NCBI GenBank assembly: GCA_040506195.1
Contig: JBEVXH010000003.1
Span: 434,001-498,000, forward strand
DNA from: Thiodiazotropha sp040506195
GTDB lineage: Bacteria; Pseudomonadota; Gammaproteobacteria; Chromatiales; Chromatiaceae
Direction: 5' to 3'
DNA length: 64,000 bases
Made by a program: the position numbers and the translations under genes. The notes beneath the pieces are model-generated. The model was not told the origin of the DNA, did not search any database, and worked only from the letters and a program-made list of their open reading frames with translations. Within the stretch, counting starts at the first letter, position 1; each line of letters opens with the position of its first letter. Of the stretch, positions 1-9,292 are shown piece by piece.

Positions 1-2
1 CC

Positions 3-725
3 CATTTCAACCTGCCCGAACTCAATCGCCTGTCTCAGCAGTTCAACCACATGGCGCAGGTGCTGGATGAACAGCAGAGAGAAAACCGACAGCTGAACAA
101 GCGGCTGCTGTCGGTACAGGAGTCGGAGCGTCGTCACCTGTCGCGGGAACTGCACGACGAACTGGGACAATCCATCAGCGCCATCAAAGCGATGGCGGTG
201 ACCCTCAAGCTGCAAGCCGATGGAAAAACGGAGAGCGCCAATGCCATCATCGGTGTCTGCAACCATATGTATGGCGTGGTGCGGGACATGATGAACCGCC
301 TGCGACCGGTAGCCCTGGAGGAGCTGGGGATGGTAACGGCAATAGAGCGGTTGGTGGACGGCTGGAACGACCGCCAGGAGGAGTGTTTCTGCGCCCTCGC
401 AATCAGCGGCAACTTCGATGGGGTTGATGAGGATACGGCGATCACCCTTTATCGCATCGTACAGGAGGCACTGACCAATGTGGCCAAGCATGCCGCCGCG
501 GAAAAGATTGAGATTCGACTCGAGCGGAATGCAGAAGGTTTGATTGCTTTGTATATACGGGATGATGGACATGGCTTTGACCAAAGCAGCAGGCACAAGG
601 GTATGGGATTGCTGGGCATGCGTGAGCGGGTCGAGGCACTGAATGGGAAAATCTCCCTTGCCAGCGAGCCTGATCAGGGTGTATCAATCGATATTCATCT
701 ACCCTTTACCCAGAAGACCGGCTGA
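3..725 (+). CDS. Sensor histidine kinase, NarL/UhpB type (5' end outside window)
   Basis: This is the C-terminal part of a two-component histidine kinase; the reading frame is open from base 3, so the start lies upstream. The first residues (about bases 3-60) resemble the end of a HAMP linker. A HisKA_3 dimerisation box follows, with the phospho-accepting His in RELHDELGQ at about base 153. The ATPase domain shows an N box (ALTNVAKHA) and a G box (GMGLLGMRERVEALNG). Proteins of this class phosphorylate LuxR/NarL-type response regulators. The next gene, 15 bases downstream on the same strand, encodes one, so the two form a cognate pair. The sensed signal cannot be deduced because the sensor domain is missing from the window. 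Confidence 0.93.
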   Translation, partial: HFNLPELNRLSQQFNHMAQVLDEQQRENRQLNKRLLSVQESERRHLSRELHDELGQSISAIKAMAVTLKLQADGKTESANAIIGVCNHMYGVVRDMMNRLRPVALEELGMVTAIERLVDGWNDRQEECFCALAISGNFDGVDEDTAITLYRIVQEALTNVAKHAAAEKIEIRLERNAEGLIALYIRDDGHGFDQSSRHKGMGLLGMRERVEALNGKISLASEPDQGVSIDIHLPFTQKTG

Positions 726-740
726 CAGAGGCAATTGCAG

Positions 741-1388
741 ATGAATCCAATCCGGGTACTGTTGGTCGACGACCATGCTGTGGTGCGGGCAGGCTACCGC
801 ACCCTGCTCGACGGCATACCCGACATCAAGGTCGTCGCCGAAGCCGAGCGGGGTGAAGAAGCCTGCCAGCGTTTCGCCGAGCTGCTTCCGAATGTAGTGG
901 TGATGGATCTATCGCTACCCGGCATCGGCGGTCTTGAAGCGACCCGCCGTATCATCGCCCGTGACAGCGAAGCGGCGATACTGGTATTCAGCATGCACGA
1001 CGATACAGCCTTCGTGGAAAAGGCGCTGGCCGCCGGTGCGCGGGGTTATATCACCAAGAACAGCGCCGCCGAGATCATGGTCGATGCAATTCGCGCGGTG
1101 GCCTCGGGCCAGGCCTTCATCGATCATGAACTGGCACAGAATCTGGCCCTGCGCCGGGCCGGCGGAGGTGGGGAGATATTCGATTGCCTGACCACCCGTG
1201 AATTCCAGATTTTCAACCTCCTGGCCCACGGCAAGACACCGTCAGAAACCGCCGGCGAACTGGCGCTGAGTTATAAGACCGTAGCCAACTACACCACCCA
1301 GATCAAGCTCAAACTCAATGTAAAGACCTCCACGGAACTGGTACACCTTGCCATTCGACATGGGATCATCGACCCGGTCAGCGAATAG
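741..1388 (+). CDS. LuxR/NarL-family response regulator
   Basis: A 215-residue transcriptional regulator. The receiver domain (1-120) has the acidic pair D10/D11, phospho-acceptor D56 in VVMDLSLPG and the conserved Lys in GYITKNSAA. A LuxR-type helix-turn-helix follows at about 150-205 (LTTREFQIFNLLAHG ... YKTVANYT). A TTG six bases upstream is in frame, but the AGAGG at 727-731 is spaced 9 bases from the ATG at 741, so I prefer that ATG. The gene follows the kinase gene by 15 bp and is probably co-transcribed and phosphorylated by it. The architecture is shared with UvrY/GacA and NarL, but the target is unknown. Confidence 0.93.
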   Translation: MNPIRVLLVDDHAVVRAGYRTLLDGIPDIKVVAEAERGEEACQRFAELLPNVVVMDLSLPGIGGLEATRRIIARDSEAAILVFSMHDDTAFVEKALAAGARGYITKNSAAEIMVDAIRAVASGQAFIDHELAQNLALRRAGGGGEIFDCLTTREFQIFNLLAHGKTPSETAGELALSYKTVANYTTQIKLKLNVKTSTELVHLAIRHGIIDPVSE

Positions 1389-1490
1389 TTTTGATCGACC
1401 CGCAAATGAACGCTGATAAACGCAAATCTTTTTTTACGCGTAGATACCATCATTCAAATACAGACCCAATGGGTGAATTCGCTGAGAATG

Positions 1491-1520
1491 TTTAACGGTG
1501 TCACGTGTGACACTGTTCAA
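1491..1520. promoter_or_regulatory. Candidate operator: long interrupted dyad upstream of TonB-dependent receptor
   Basis: The core is GTGTCAC-GT-GTGACAC (1498-1513). Symmetry continues outward as AAC/GTT (1494-1496 and 1515-1517), with single mismatched positions, then TT/AA. About 13 of 15 position pairs are complementary. It lies about 130 bp upstream of the receptor start and about 105 bp after the response regulator stop. The form fits a homodimeric repressor or activator. No T tract follows, so it is not a terminator. The cognate protein is not known. Confidence 0.55.
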
Positions 1521-1642
1521 ATATGTTCTTTTTTGGTACGGGAAAATTTCCCGAAATCCCGAGAAAAGCTCCTCTTCAACTCAAGGTCTGAAGGGCATAT
1601 AAATTCTCTCAAAGCAGCCAACAAAAAAGTGAGAAAACGACC

Positions 1643-3949
1643 ATGTACGCAGTTCCGCTTCGACAGACGAACCACAAGAGGTTGCTGTTCGCCGCCTTCC
1701 TCGTCCTGACGGGCTCCGGGACAGGGTGGGCGGATGAACGCTTACCGTCGATCGAAGTCATCAGCACCACCCCGCTGCACGGGGTCGAGATCGAACGCAC
1801 CCGTCTGCCGATGCATACCGAGATCGCCACTGACGATGATCTGCGGCAGCTGCAGAGCCTCGATCTCTCCGAGTTTCTGAACCAGCGATTCGGCAGCGTC
1901 TTTTTAAACGAGGCGCAAAACAATCCCCTGCAATCGGATCTGCTCTATCGGGGATTCGTAGCCTCGCCCCTGATCGGACTGCCCCAGGGCATGTCGGTCT
2001 ATATGGATGGGGTGCGCATCAATGAACCCTTCGGCGATACCGTCAATTGGTCGGTGATTCCCGAGTCCGCCATTGCGGGAGTCAACCTGATGTCGGGTTC
2101 CAATCCCCTGTTCGGGCTCAATACCCTGGGCGGCGCCCTCTCGGTACGCACCAAGAATGGCTTCACCCACCCCGGCGCCGAGGTTGAGATCACCGGCGGC
2201 TCGTTCAGCCGCTATACTGCCCAGGCCAGCATCGGCGGCAACCGGGACAACATGGGTTACTTCATCACCGGCAACTACTTCGATGAAGACGGCTGGCGAG
2301 ATTACTCTCCGTCGGAATCGAAACAGCTCTTCGGCAACCTGGCCTGGCGGGGAGAAGCGGGATACCTCGACCTGACCCTGAGCCTGAGCGACAGCAACCT
2401 GATAGGCAACGGAGCGCTGCCGGCGGATCTGCTGGAGGAGGACCGGGAAACGATCTTCACCCGTCCCGACATCACCGACCAGGAAACAACACTGCTGCGC
2501 CTGGGGGGACAGCGCTTTCTGGGAGACGAGGTGGTGCTGGAGGGTGCGGTCTACTACCGCAACAGTCAGATCGACACGCTGAACGGTGACGATTCCGATT
2601 TCGAGGCGTGCGAGGAGAGCGTAAACGCAGGCTTCATCTGTGAAGAGGAAGAGGACGAAGAGGAGCTTGTCTTCGATCAGGATGGCAATCCCATCCTAGC
2701 GGATGACCAGGTCGAGGGTGGTACCGTGAACCGCTCGGAAAGTGATCAGGACACCTTCGGCTTGAACCTGCAGACAGCCTTTCTGCAACCCCTGGCGGGT
2801 AGTGAAAACCAACTGATCGTGGGCTTTGCGGCGGACCGTAGCGAGGTGGATTTCGCCTCCGACACTGAACTCGGCAGCCTCGACGACAGCCGTAAGGCGA
2901 TCGGCAGCGGCATCTTCGTCGAGGAGAGTTTCACCGAGGTGGAGACCGAAACCAAGAACCTCTCATTTTACTTTACCGATACCTGGTCCTATAGCGAAAA
3001 ACTTGCGCTGACCCTTTCCGGCCGCTGGAACAAGACCGAGATCGAGCTGCGCGACCAGCTGGGCACAGCCCTGAACGGGGATCACAGCTTCAGCCGCTTC
3101 AATCCGGCCGTGGGCCTCGCCTACGACCTGAGAGAGGGTCTAAACCTCTACGCCGGCTACAGTGAATCAAACCGCGCCCCCACGGCCATGGAATTGACCT
3201 GTGCCGATCCCGAGGATCCCTGCCGCCTGCCCAACGCCTTCCTCTCCGATCCACCGTTGAATCAAGTCGTGGCGAAAACCTGGGAGGCAGGTGTCCGGGG
3301 CTCCCGGGCAGGGCTGGAGTGGCATGCCGGGTTATTTCAGACCGTCAATCAGGATGACATCCTTTTCATCAGTGCCGGCGCCCTGACCAATGAGGGATTC
3401 TTCGACAATGTAGGCGAAACCAGGCGCCAGGGCATCGAACTCAGCCTGAACGGCAGCCTGGTCGATAACCGGATCGACTGGTTCCTGAGCTACACCCTGC
3501 TGAAGGCCACGTTCGAGGATAACCTGACCATCACCAGCCCCAACAATCCCTTTGCTATCGATGGTGAAATCGCCGTGCAACCCGGCGACCGTCTACCCGG
3601 ACTGCCGGAGAACCTGCTCAAGGCCGGCCTGACCTATCGGGTGACATCGAAGTTTTCACTAGGCGCCGATCTCCAGTACAGCTCGGATATCGTGTTGCGT
3701 GGAGACGAGGCCAATCTCGACGAGGAGATCGACGGCTATAGCGTGATCAACATCCGCGGCGAATATGCGGCCACCGATAATCTCAAATTATTCGCCAAGC
3801 TGGACAACCTGTTCGACACCGAGTACGAAACCTTCGGACTCTATGGTGAAGCCGACGAGGTACTGGGTGACGAATATGAAGATCCTCGTTTTCTCTCACC
3901 CGGCTCGCCACGGGCTTTCTGGGCGGGGCTCAGCTACAGGTTCTACTGA
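1643..3949 (+). CDS. TonB-dependent outer-membrane receptor
   Basis: A 768-residue outer-membrane active transporter. A signal peptide ends after about residue 30 (GTGWA|DE). A plug domain follows (about 35-165; DLSEFLNQRFG, YRGFVASPLIGLPQGMSVY, LFGLNTLGGALSV), then a C-terminal beta barrel ending in an aromatic (YRFY). Substrate import would be powered by the ExbB-ExbD-TonB complex encoded just downstream. The substrate is not evident: no Fur box or cobalamin riboswitch was recognised upstream. The barrel carries a very acidic stretch near residues 314-354, with two Cys flanking it and the run CEEEEDEEEL, probably in an extracellular loop. An operator-like dyad lies upstream. Confidence 0.93.
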   Translation: MYAVPLRQTNHKRLLFAAFLVLTGSGTGWADERLPSIEVISTTPLHGVEIERTRLPMHTEIATDDDLRQLQSLDLSEFLNQRFGSVFLNEAQNNPLQSDLLYRGFVASPLIGLPQGMSVYMDGVRINEPFGDTVNWSVIPESAIAGVNLMSGSNPLFGLNTLGGALSVRTKNGFTHPGAEVEITGGSFSRYTAQASIGGNRDNMGYFITGNYFDEDGWRDYSPSESKQLFGNLAWRGEAGYLDLTLSLSDSNLIGNGALPADLLEEDRETIFTRPDITDQETTLLRLGGQRFLGDEVVLEGAVYYRNSQIDTLNGDDSDFEACEESVNAGFICEEEEDEEELVFDQDGNPILADDQVEGGTVNRSESDQDTFGLNLQTAFLQPLAGSENQLIVGFAADRSEVDFASDTELGSLDDSRKAIGSGIFVEESFTEVETETKNLSFYFTDTWSYSEKLALTLSGRWNKTEIELRDQLGTALNGDHSFSRFNPAVGLAYDLREGLNLYAGYSESNRAPTAMELTCADPEDPCRLPNAFLSDPPLNQVVAKTWEAGVRGSRAGLEWHAGLFQTVNQDDILFISAGALTNEGFFDNVGETRRQGIELSLNGSLVDNRIDWFLSYTLLKATFEDNLTITSPNNPFAIDGEIAVQPGDRLPGLPENLLKAGLTYRVTSKFSLGADLQYSSDIVLRGDEANLDEEIDGYSVINIRGEYAATDNLKLFAKLDNLFDTEYETFGLYGEADEVLGDEYEDPRFLSPGSPRAFWAGLSYRFY

Positions 3950-3962
3950 GTGAAAGCGGTTA

Positions 3963-3990
3963 GGGCGATTGGATGAGTGCTATCAGGCCC
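3963..3990 (-). repeat. Solitary degenerate end of the GGGCCTGTTAAC repeat family
   Basis: Read on the minus strand, this stretch matches the terminal repeat of the elements at 47.5 and 54.7 kb (GGGCCTGATAGC... ending ...CCAATCGCCC). No partner end was found nearby, so it is probably a relic. It sits just after the TonB-dependent receptor stop. Confidence 0.6.
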
Positions 3991-4236
3991 TGCGTCGATT
4001 ATCAGTTGATGGATCAGGTTGTTAAAAAATAGTACCGAATGATTAAGTTACTTGGGGTTTATAACCTGCCCCTACTATCGCAAGGGAATGATTTGTAACT
4101 CAGGAAAAAAGGTTTGTATCCTCGGTAAGGGCCGGCTGATCGGTTTTGGGTGAGTGGACCTCAGGGTCTACAATCAGGCATCATCCAAATATGATCTCGG
4201 CCCTTGTTTTTTTCCGGGATTGCAGTCGGAGGCTTT

Positions 4237-4662
4237 GTGGAGTTTGTAAAACAATATCTCGATATCTTTATCTTTGGATTGCTCGGTCTCATGAGCTTCG
4301 TCATGGTGTGGTTCGTCATCGAACGCTACCTCTTCTTCGCCCGGGTCAGTCTTGCCGAATACGACCATCCCGATAGCCTCAATATCGCGCTTACCACACA
4401 CTTGACGACCATCGCCTCCATCGGCGCCAACGCACCCTATATCGGCCTGCTCGGTACCGTGATGGGGATACTGGTCACCTTCTACGACCTGGGCCAGGGC
4501 GGTGATATCGAACCGGCGACGATCATGCTCGGCCTGGCCCTGGCACTGAAGGCTACCGCCATGGGATTAGTGGTGGCGATACCGGCGATCCTCTTCTATA
4601 ACGCCCTGCTGCGTAAGGTTGATCTACTCACTGAACGTTGGAAACGGTTGCAGCGATCATGA
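4237..4662 (+). CDS. exbB: TonB-system energizer ExbB (MotA/TolQ/ExbB family)
   Basis: A short ExbB-like proton-channel protein of 141 residues with three membrane segments (about 9-28, 67-85 and 98-122). It has the family core APYIGLLGTVMGI and the conserved Thr/Pro-rich third helix (ALALKATAMGLVVAIP). The open frame extends upstream to a TTG at 4204. I chose GTG 4237 because GGAGG (4228-4232) lies just before it and EFVKQYLDIFIFGLLG is where short ExbB proteins usually begin; the spacing of 4 is tight. It overlaps exbD by four bases. With ExbD it converts proton motive force into TonB motion. Confidence 0.9.
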   Translation: MEFVKQYLDIFIFGLLGLMSFVMVWFVIERYLFFARVSLAEYDHPDSLNIALTTHLTTIASIGANAPYIGLLGTVMGILVTFYDLGQGGDIEPATIMLGLALALKATAMGLVVAIPAILFYNALLRKVDLLTERWKRLQRS

Positions 4663-5036
4663 AGCGCATTGACACCGTCAACGTCATCCCTTTCATCGAC
4701 ATCATGCTGGTGTTGCTGGCGATTGTGTTGACCACCGCAACCTTCATCTACCAAGGTAAGATCACCCTCGATCTGCCCGAGGCTGAACACGCTGAAACGC
4801 TCAGCGAGGTAGATGGCGTGGAGATTGCCATCGACGCAAATGAGCAGATTTTCTTCAATCAGATTGAGCTAGACAAGGATGCGCTTGGGGAGCAGCTGAG
4901 CACGCTCTATGAACAAACTCCGGTAGTTCTCTACGTTGACAGGTCGGTACGCTTCGAACGTTTCGTAACAGTCGTTGATCTTCTCAAGGCGAATAACCTG
5001 GAGACGCTCTCTATCGTTGCGCGCGGCGGTCGATGA
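4659..5036 (+). CDS. exbD: Biopolymer transport protein ExbD
   Basis: A 125-residue protein with one N-terminal membrane helix (about 12-32) carrying the essential Asp in VIPFIDIMLVLL (D14), then a periplasmic domain. The ATG overlaps the exbB stop as ATGA, typical of translational coupling. The frame is open upstream to a TTG, but the ATGA start matches the family N terminus (MKRIDTVNVIPFIDIM). It acts as the stator partner of ExbB in energising TonB. Confidence 0.93.
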   Translation: MKRIDTVNVIPFIDIMLVLLAIVLTTATFIYQGKITLDLPEAEHAETLSEVDGVEIAIDANEQIFFNQIELDKDALGEQLSTLYEQTPVVLYVDRSVRFERFVTVVDLLKANNLETLSIVARGGR

Positions 5037-5737
5037 GCACCCATACACCGGCATTCTTCATCTCCGCCTTGATCCATTTGGGGCTGCTGGCACTGGTATT
5101 GACCGGCGTCGCCCAGCTACCCAGCGATAGCGCCGCGGAAACTCGGCTGGCAGTACGCCTTGAGATGTTTCAACCACCCCCTCCTCCACCCGAACCGGAA
5201 CCGGAACCGGAGCCGGAGCCTATCCAGGAACCAGAGCCTGTTGTGGAGCTAAAACCGGAGCCGGAAGTGGTCGAGCCGCCACCGCCCAAGCCCAAGCCAA
5301 AACCGGCCCCCAAGCCGGTACCGAAACCCAAGCCCATGCCTGAGCCGAAGCCCAGACCTAAACCACCTCCAGTGGAGCAACCCACTGAACCACTAAAGCA
5401 GACACCGCTACCGGTCGCACCTGCCGTTGATATGGGCCTGATCAGGCGCCTCGAGGATGAGTACAAGGCCGCACTGCGCAAGGCGATCGAAAACAACAAA
5501 GGTTATCCCCGCCGGGCAGTGCGCCTGCGTCAGGAGGGTGAGGTATTGGTGGGGTTCACCATCCGCCGGGACGGTGTCATCGGGGCCTTGCGAATCGTCG
5601 AGAGTTCAGGCAGCAAATTGCTAGATGCGGCCGCTCGTCGAGCGGTTGAGAAGATCAGCGGCAGATTGCCCTTTCCCGAGGAGTTTAAACGTGATCAATG
5701 GGAGTTCACCATCCCCATCAACTATGGACTTCGCTGA
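5033..5737 (+). CDS. tonB: Energy transducer TonB
   Basis: A 234-residue protein with an N-terminal membrane anchor (about 8-27), a long proline-rich periplasm-spanning linker and a C-terminal TonB domain (about 145-234; NNKGYPRRAVRLRQEGEV, DGVIGALRIVESSG). The linker is charge-segregated: an acidic EPEPEPEP half is followed by a basic KPKPKPAPKP half. That is common in TonB and gives a stiff rod. The start overlaps the exbD stop as ATGA, so exbB-exbD-tonB is one coupled operon. It most likely serves the receptor immediately upstream. Confidence 0.95.
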   Translation: MSTHTPAFFISALIHLGLLALVLTGVAQLPSDSAAETRLAVRLEMFQPPPPPPEPEPEPEPEPIQEPEPVVELKPEPEVVEPPPPKPKPKPAPKPVPKPKPMPEPKPRPKPPPVEQPTEPLKQTPLPVAPAVDMGLIRRLEDEYKAALRKAIENNKGYPRRAVRLRQEGEVLVGFTIRRDGVIGALRIVESSGSKLLDAAARRAVEKISGRLPFPEEFKRDQWEFTIPINYGLR

Positions 5738-6207
5738 ACTGCCGCCAAGCCTATCTCGATCCCGGGTGGTCGCACAAACGATGTTTGAAGTTAACATCTA
5801 TTTCATTGTGAATTTGTACCCGCACCAGCAGGAGAACAGTTTACGCTCGAGGATCAATGATCATGCGGGGATCAATCACTGGACTTGGGTAAACAGGGCA
5901 TTTATCCTTTCCGAGGTCAAGGTCTGCCCATACTCTTGCAGGGATAGGATGAAGAGATAGATCCTGATTGGAGCCGGCGGGCAGCGGTTTTATAATCCCC
6001 TTGTCCTGAACCACTCCTTCAAGTCCGGAGTGCCGGGTTGACCAAACTGAATGAAATATTTAAGTACGACTTCTTCTCAAGGACAGAGCTGGCATGCACT
6101 GCTTCCCCGACGGCTAGCAACCGCACATTCTGCATAAATGTTGCGTGCGCCAGTATTGGGTATTAGAAAATGATGTAACTATCCGATCATAGGATTGTGA
6201 GAAAAGT
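5738..6207 (+). other. Intergenic region, no gene recognised
   Basis: These 470 bases separate tonB from the diguanylate cyclase. Open frames here are tails or shadows without a ribosome-binding site. No convincing hairpin terminator or known operator was recognised. Confidence 0.5.
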
Positions 6208-7533
6208 ATGGGCAACAGTATCATGCTGGTGGATAGCTCCAGCGCCGCTCGCGAAGTACTTACCCGGCGGCTGCAGACAGCCATGCCTGAGATCATTATC
6301 ACCAGCAGCGCCAGCGCCACCAAGGCCCTGGAACTCATTGAACAAGACCGTTATTCATTGATAACCACCGCCTTGCTGCTTCCTGACATGGACGGCTTGG
6401 ACTTCTGTCGCAGCATCCGCTCCAGTAAGCGTAATCGCTATACTCCCGTCATCGTGGTCTCCACCGATGCCGATCAGCGTCTGCTGCACGAAGGCTTTAG
6501 TGCAGGCGTCACCGATTATTTTGACAAGGCTCTCGGCTTCAAGGCTTTCGGACAGTTCATCAAATCATTCATGGAACGGAACCCCGACCTCTGTGGCCGC
6601 ATCCTATACATCGAGGACAGCATGACTGCCGCCACCGTTACCCGACAGATAATGGAACAGCACGGCATGGAGGTCCTGCACGTCACCTCGGTGGAAGAGG
6701 CTCAATCCCTGCTTGAAAGCGCCCGTACTCAACGTGCAAAAGGTTTTGACCTGGTAATCACCGACTTCCATCTGAAGGGTGAAATGACCGGCGGCGACCT
6801 GCTCTATTTCCTGCGGGTACGCATGCACTACTCTCAGCAGGAACTGCCGGTACTGGTAACCACCGGCAACGATGAGACGCATACCCAGGTGGAGGTCTTC
6901 AATGCCGGCGCCAACGACTTCGTCATAAAACCTCTGGTGGAAGAGGTTGTCATGGCACGGATACGCTCACTGTTGCTGGTCAAGTATCAGTATGACGCCC
7001 TGCTTCGCCAAACGGTGGACATGGAGAGGATTGCCACCACAGACGCCCTCACAGGCACTCGCAACCGGCTCTATCTGGTGGACGAAGGCCAGCGATTTCT
7101 CTCCAGTATCGAAAACGGCTGGGTAATGATCATCGATCTCGACCACTTCAAGCGCATCAACGATACCAATGGCCACCTGATGGGCGACAAGGTACTGATG
7201 GCACTGGGCAGACTGCTGAACCGACGTTTCAATGACGGTTTATCCGCCCGTTTTGGCGGCGAGGAATTTGTCGTCATCGCCCATGGTCCCGAAATACCGG
7301 CCCGCGCCGAAGATCTGCGTATAGCAGTGGAAAAGCTCAACCCTGTCGGCATCGAGGTCACAGTGAGCATCGGTCTTGCCTGTGTGGACGACCACCCCGG
7401 CGGCGACCTCAATACCCTTCTCGGCCATGCCGACAAGGCCCTTTACACGGCCAAGAATGCCGGGCGCAACCAGGCCTTTGTCAATAACCGCGGTGATAGC
7501 GTTAAACCGGCTGCACAAGAGATTCGATTTTAA
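6208..7533 (+). CDS. PleD-like response regulator: REC-REC-GGDEF diguanylate cyclase
   Basis: A 441-residue cytoplasmic protein that should make cyclic di-GMP. The first receiver domain (about 3-120) looks degenerate: the phospho-acceptor Asp position is Ala (A55 in TTALLLPDMDG) and only one acid precedes it. The second receiver (about 130-255) has the ED pair (YIEDSMT), the Asp in LVITDFHL and the Lys in FVIKPL, so it can be phosphorylated. The GGDEF domain (about 275-430) has an intact GGEEF. An RxxD is present but one residue farther from GGEEF than a standard inhibitory site, so feedback control may be lost. Likely activated by an orphan kinase. Confidence 0.93.
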   Translation: MGNSIMLVDSSSAAREVLTRRLQTAMPEIIITSSASATKALELIEQDRYSLITTALLLPDMDGLDFCRSIRSSKRNRYTPVIVVSTDADQRLLHEGFSAGVTDYFDKALGFKAFGQFIKSFMERNPDLCGRILYIEDSMTAATVTRQIMEQHGMEVLHVTSVEEAQSLLESARTQRAKGFDLVITDFHLKGEMTGGDLLYFLRVRMHYSQQELPVLVTTGNDETHTQVEVFNAGANDFVIKPLVEEVVMARIRSLLLVKYQYDALLRQTVDMERIATTDALTGTRNRLYLVDEGQRFLSSIENGWVMIIDLDHFKRINDTNGHLMGDKVLMALGRLLNRRFNDGLSARFGGEEFVVIAHGPEIPARAEDLRIAVEKLNPVGIEVTVSIGLACVDDHPGGDLNTLLGHADKALYTAKNAGRNQAFVNNRGDSVKPAAQEIRF

Positions 7534-7653
7534 AGTGTAGGATCAGGGCAGGTGATACTGATCATATGCAGAAAGGCTTGTCTCTTTACCCACCATGACA
7601 GAAAAAGACCAACTCGGATTGATCATGGTGATCGTGTTTGTATACTGCAATAC

Positions 7654-8847
7654 ATGTCCCAACGACTGATAATGCATGTCGACCTGGATGCATTCTTTGC
7701 ATCCATCGAACAGCGTGACCACCCTGAGTATCAGGGACGCCCGCTGGTCGTGGGCGCGAAACCGGGCAAACGCGGCGTGGTCGCCACCTGTTCCTATGAG
7801 GCCCGGCGCTATGGTGTGCGCTCTGCCATGCCGATCAGCGAGGCTGTCCGTCGGTTGCCGCCGGAGACGGTCTATCTGCGTCCCAGCATGACCCGTTATG
7901 GAGAGGTTTCGCGACAGATCATGCAGGCCCTGGAGAGTATCTCTCCGACAGTGGAAAAGGTCTCCGTGGACGAGGCTTTCCTGGATATCTCCGGCATGCA
8001 GCGCCTGATCGGCCCCCCTGTGGTGATCGGACGCCGCGCCAAGGCGGTTATCCTGGAGTGTGTGGGATTGACTGCATCGGTTGGTATCGGACCTAATCGG
8101 CTGATTGCCAAGCTTGCCTCCGACTACCAGAAACCCGATGGCCTCACCATCGTACTGGCGGATCAAGTACAAGCCTTCCTCGATCCCCAACCCCTGACCG
8201 TCCTGCGTGGACTGGGGGCGAAGAGCGCCCCGGTTCTTCAGCGAATCGGCCTGCGAACGGTGGCCGACGTGCGTCGTCTATCCCTGCTGGAATTGAGGCG
8301 TCACCTGGGTGACCTGGCCGGCACTAAAATCCATGAGCAGGCTCATGGCATCGCCTCGGACAGCGTTCATCTCGATAGTGAACGCAAATCAATCTCCAAA
8401 GAGACCACCTTCAACGAAGACATCACCGATCCGGAGATAGTGCGTGACAGCCTGCACTGGGCGGCGCAGGAGGTGGGGTATATTGCCCGCCGGGAGGGCT
8501 GCAGAGGGAGTATTGTGACCATCAAAATCCGCTTCCAGGGATTCGAGACCCATACCCGAAGCCGGACCCTGGCGACGCCGACATCAGCGGACCGGGAGAT
8601 ATACCAACAGGCATGGGAGCTCTATCAGTCCGAACAATGGGCCGGACGACCGGTGCGACTGGTGGGTCTGGGTGTCAGTGGCTGGGATAACGGTGCCACT
8701 AAGGCTGCGGAGCAGGCTGACCTGTTTGATGAGATAACGACTGACTACAACCCCAAACAGGAGCGTCTGTACCAAACCATGGATGCGGTAAGCGATAAGT
8801 TCGGCAGGAAATCGGTACGGTTAGGGGTTCGGCGTCGCAAAGAGTAA
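7654..8847 (+). CDS. dinB: DNA polymerase IV (Y family)
   Basis: A 397-residue translesion polymerase. Metal-binding acids are in MHVDLDAFF (D10) and SVDEAFLD (D106, E107); F15 is the probable steric gate against ribonucleotides. The thumb and little-finger regions follow. QADLFDE near residue 353 resembles a sliding-clamp binding motif (QxxLF). The open frame extends upstream to 7552, but the family N terminus and length (E. coli DinB is 351 residues) favour ATG 7654. No convincing LexA box was seen upstream, so SOS control is not established. Confidence 0.94.
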   Translation: MSQRLIMHVDLDAFFASIEQRDHPEYQGRPLVVGAKPGKRGVVATCSYEARRYGVRSAMPISEAVRRLPPETVYLRPSMTRYGEVSRQIMQALESISPTVEKVSVDEAFLDISGMQRLIGPPVVIGRRAKAVILECVGLTASVGIGPNRLIAKLASDYQKPDGLTIVLADQVQAFLDPQPLTVLRGLGAKSAPVLQRIGLRTVADVRRLSLLELRRHLGDLAGTKIHEQAHGIASDSVHLDSERKSISKETTFNEDITDPEIVRDSLHWAAQEVGYIARREGCRGSIVTIKIRFQGFETHTRSRTLATPTSADREIYQQAWELYQSEQWAGRPVRLVGLGVSGWDNGATKAAEQADLFDEITTDYNPKQERLYQTMDAVSDKFGRKSVRLGVRRRKE

Positions 8848-9001
8848 TAGGCAGAACGATGATATCATTGCCGATCTTGCTCATTCTTGCTCGCCAAGCC
8901 GCGCCTTCTCCCTGAATACCGGGTTCACTGCTTATCTGTTGCAATGGTAATCCCCCGGCCAAATTTCCTGTCCGCTGCTTTTCTCATCGCGATAAGCGAT
9001 T

Positions 9002-9292
9002 GTGATAATTAATCTTGGCGTGAACGGTCAACCCCATATTCTCAATCAGCAACCAATCAGCCGACACCCACCATTGTCAGACTTGCAACAATCCACTTCT
9101 GCATTCAGAGAATCAATTAAAAAAATTGACAATTCGCTAGAAACACAGAAATCCTCTGCGCTGACAGATTCGCTTGTTGGCAAATCTGTTAGGGAGGATC
9201 GATTGTTAAATCGAGTTGTTATCACAGTTAGTGGTATAGATAGCGATAACCCTGTCTTTGGTTATACGCAGATTCTCCACCGCCAACGGTAG
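9002..9292 (+). CDS. Small hypothetical protein (doubtful)
   Basis: A 96-codon frame beginning with GTG. The product would be polar, rich in Ser, Gln and Asn, with a possible helix around ESIKKIDNSLETQKS. There is no clear ribosome-binding site, and the last 87 bases overlap the better-supported minus-strand gene at 9206-9685. Composition is not obviously non-coding, but I recognise no family. It may be spurious. Confidence 0.22.
   Translation: MIINLGVNGQPHILNQQPISRHPPLSDLQQSTSAFRESIKKIDNSLETQKSSALTDSLVGKSVREDRLLNRVVITVSGIDSDNPVFGYTQILHRQR

Noticed and set aside
5170..5499. Glycine-repeat frame on the minus strand opposite tonB
   Set aside because: Antisense shadow of the Pro-rich EP/KP repeats of TonB.
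7600..7653. Possible LexA box before dinB
   Set aside because: Only CTG-N8-CAG and partial matches are visible; the required CTG-N10-CAG spacing is absent.
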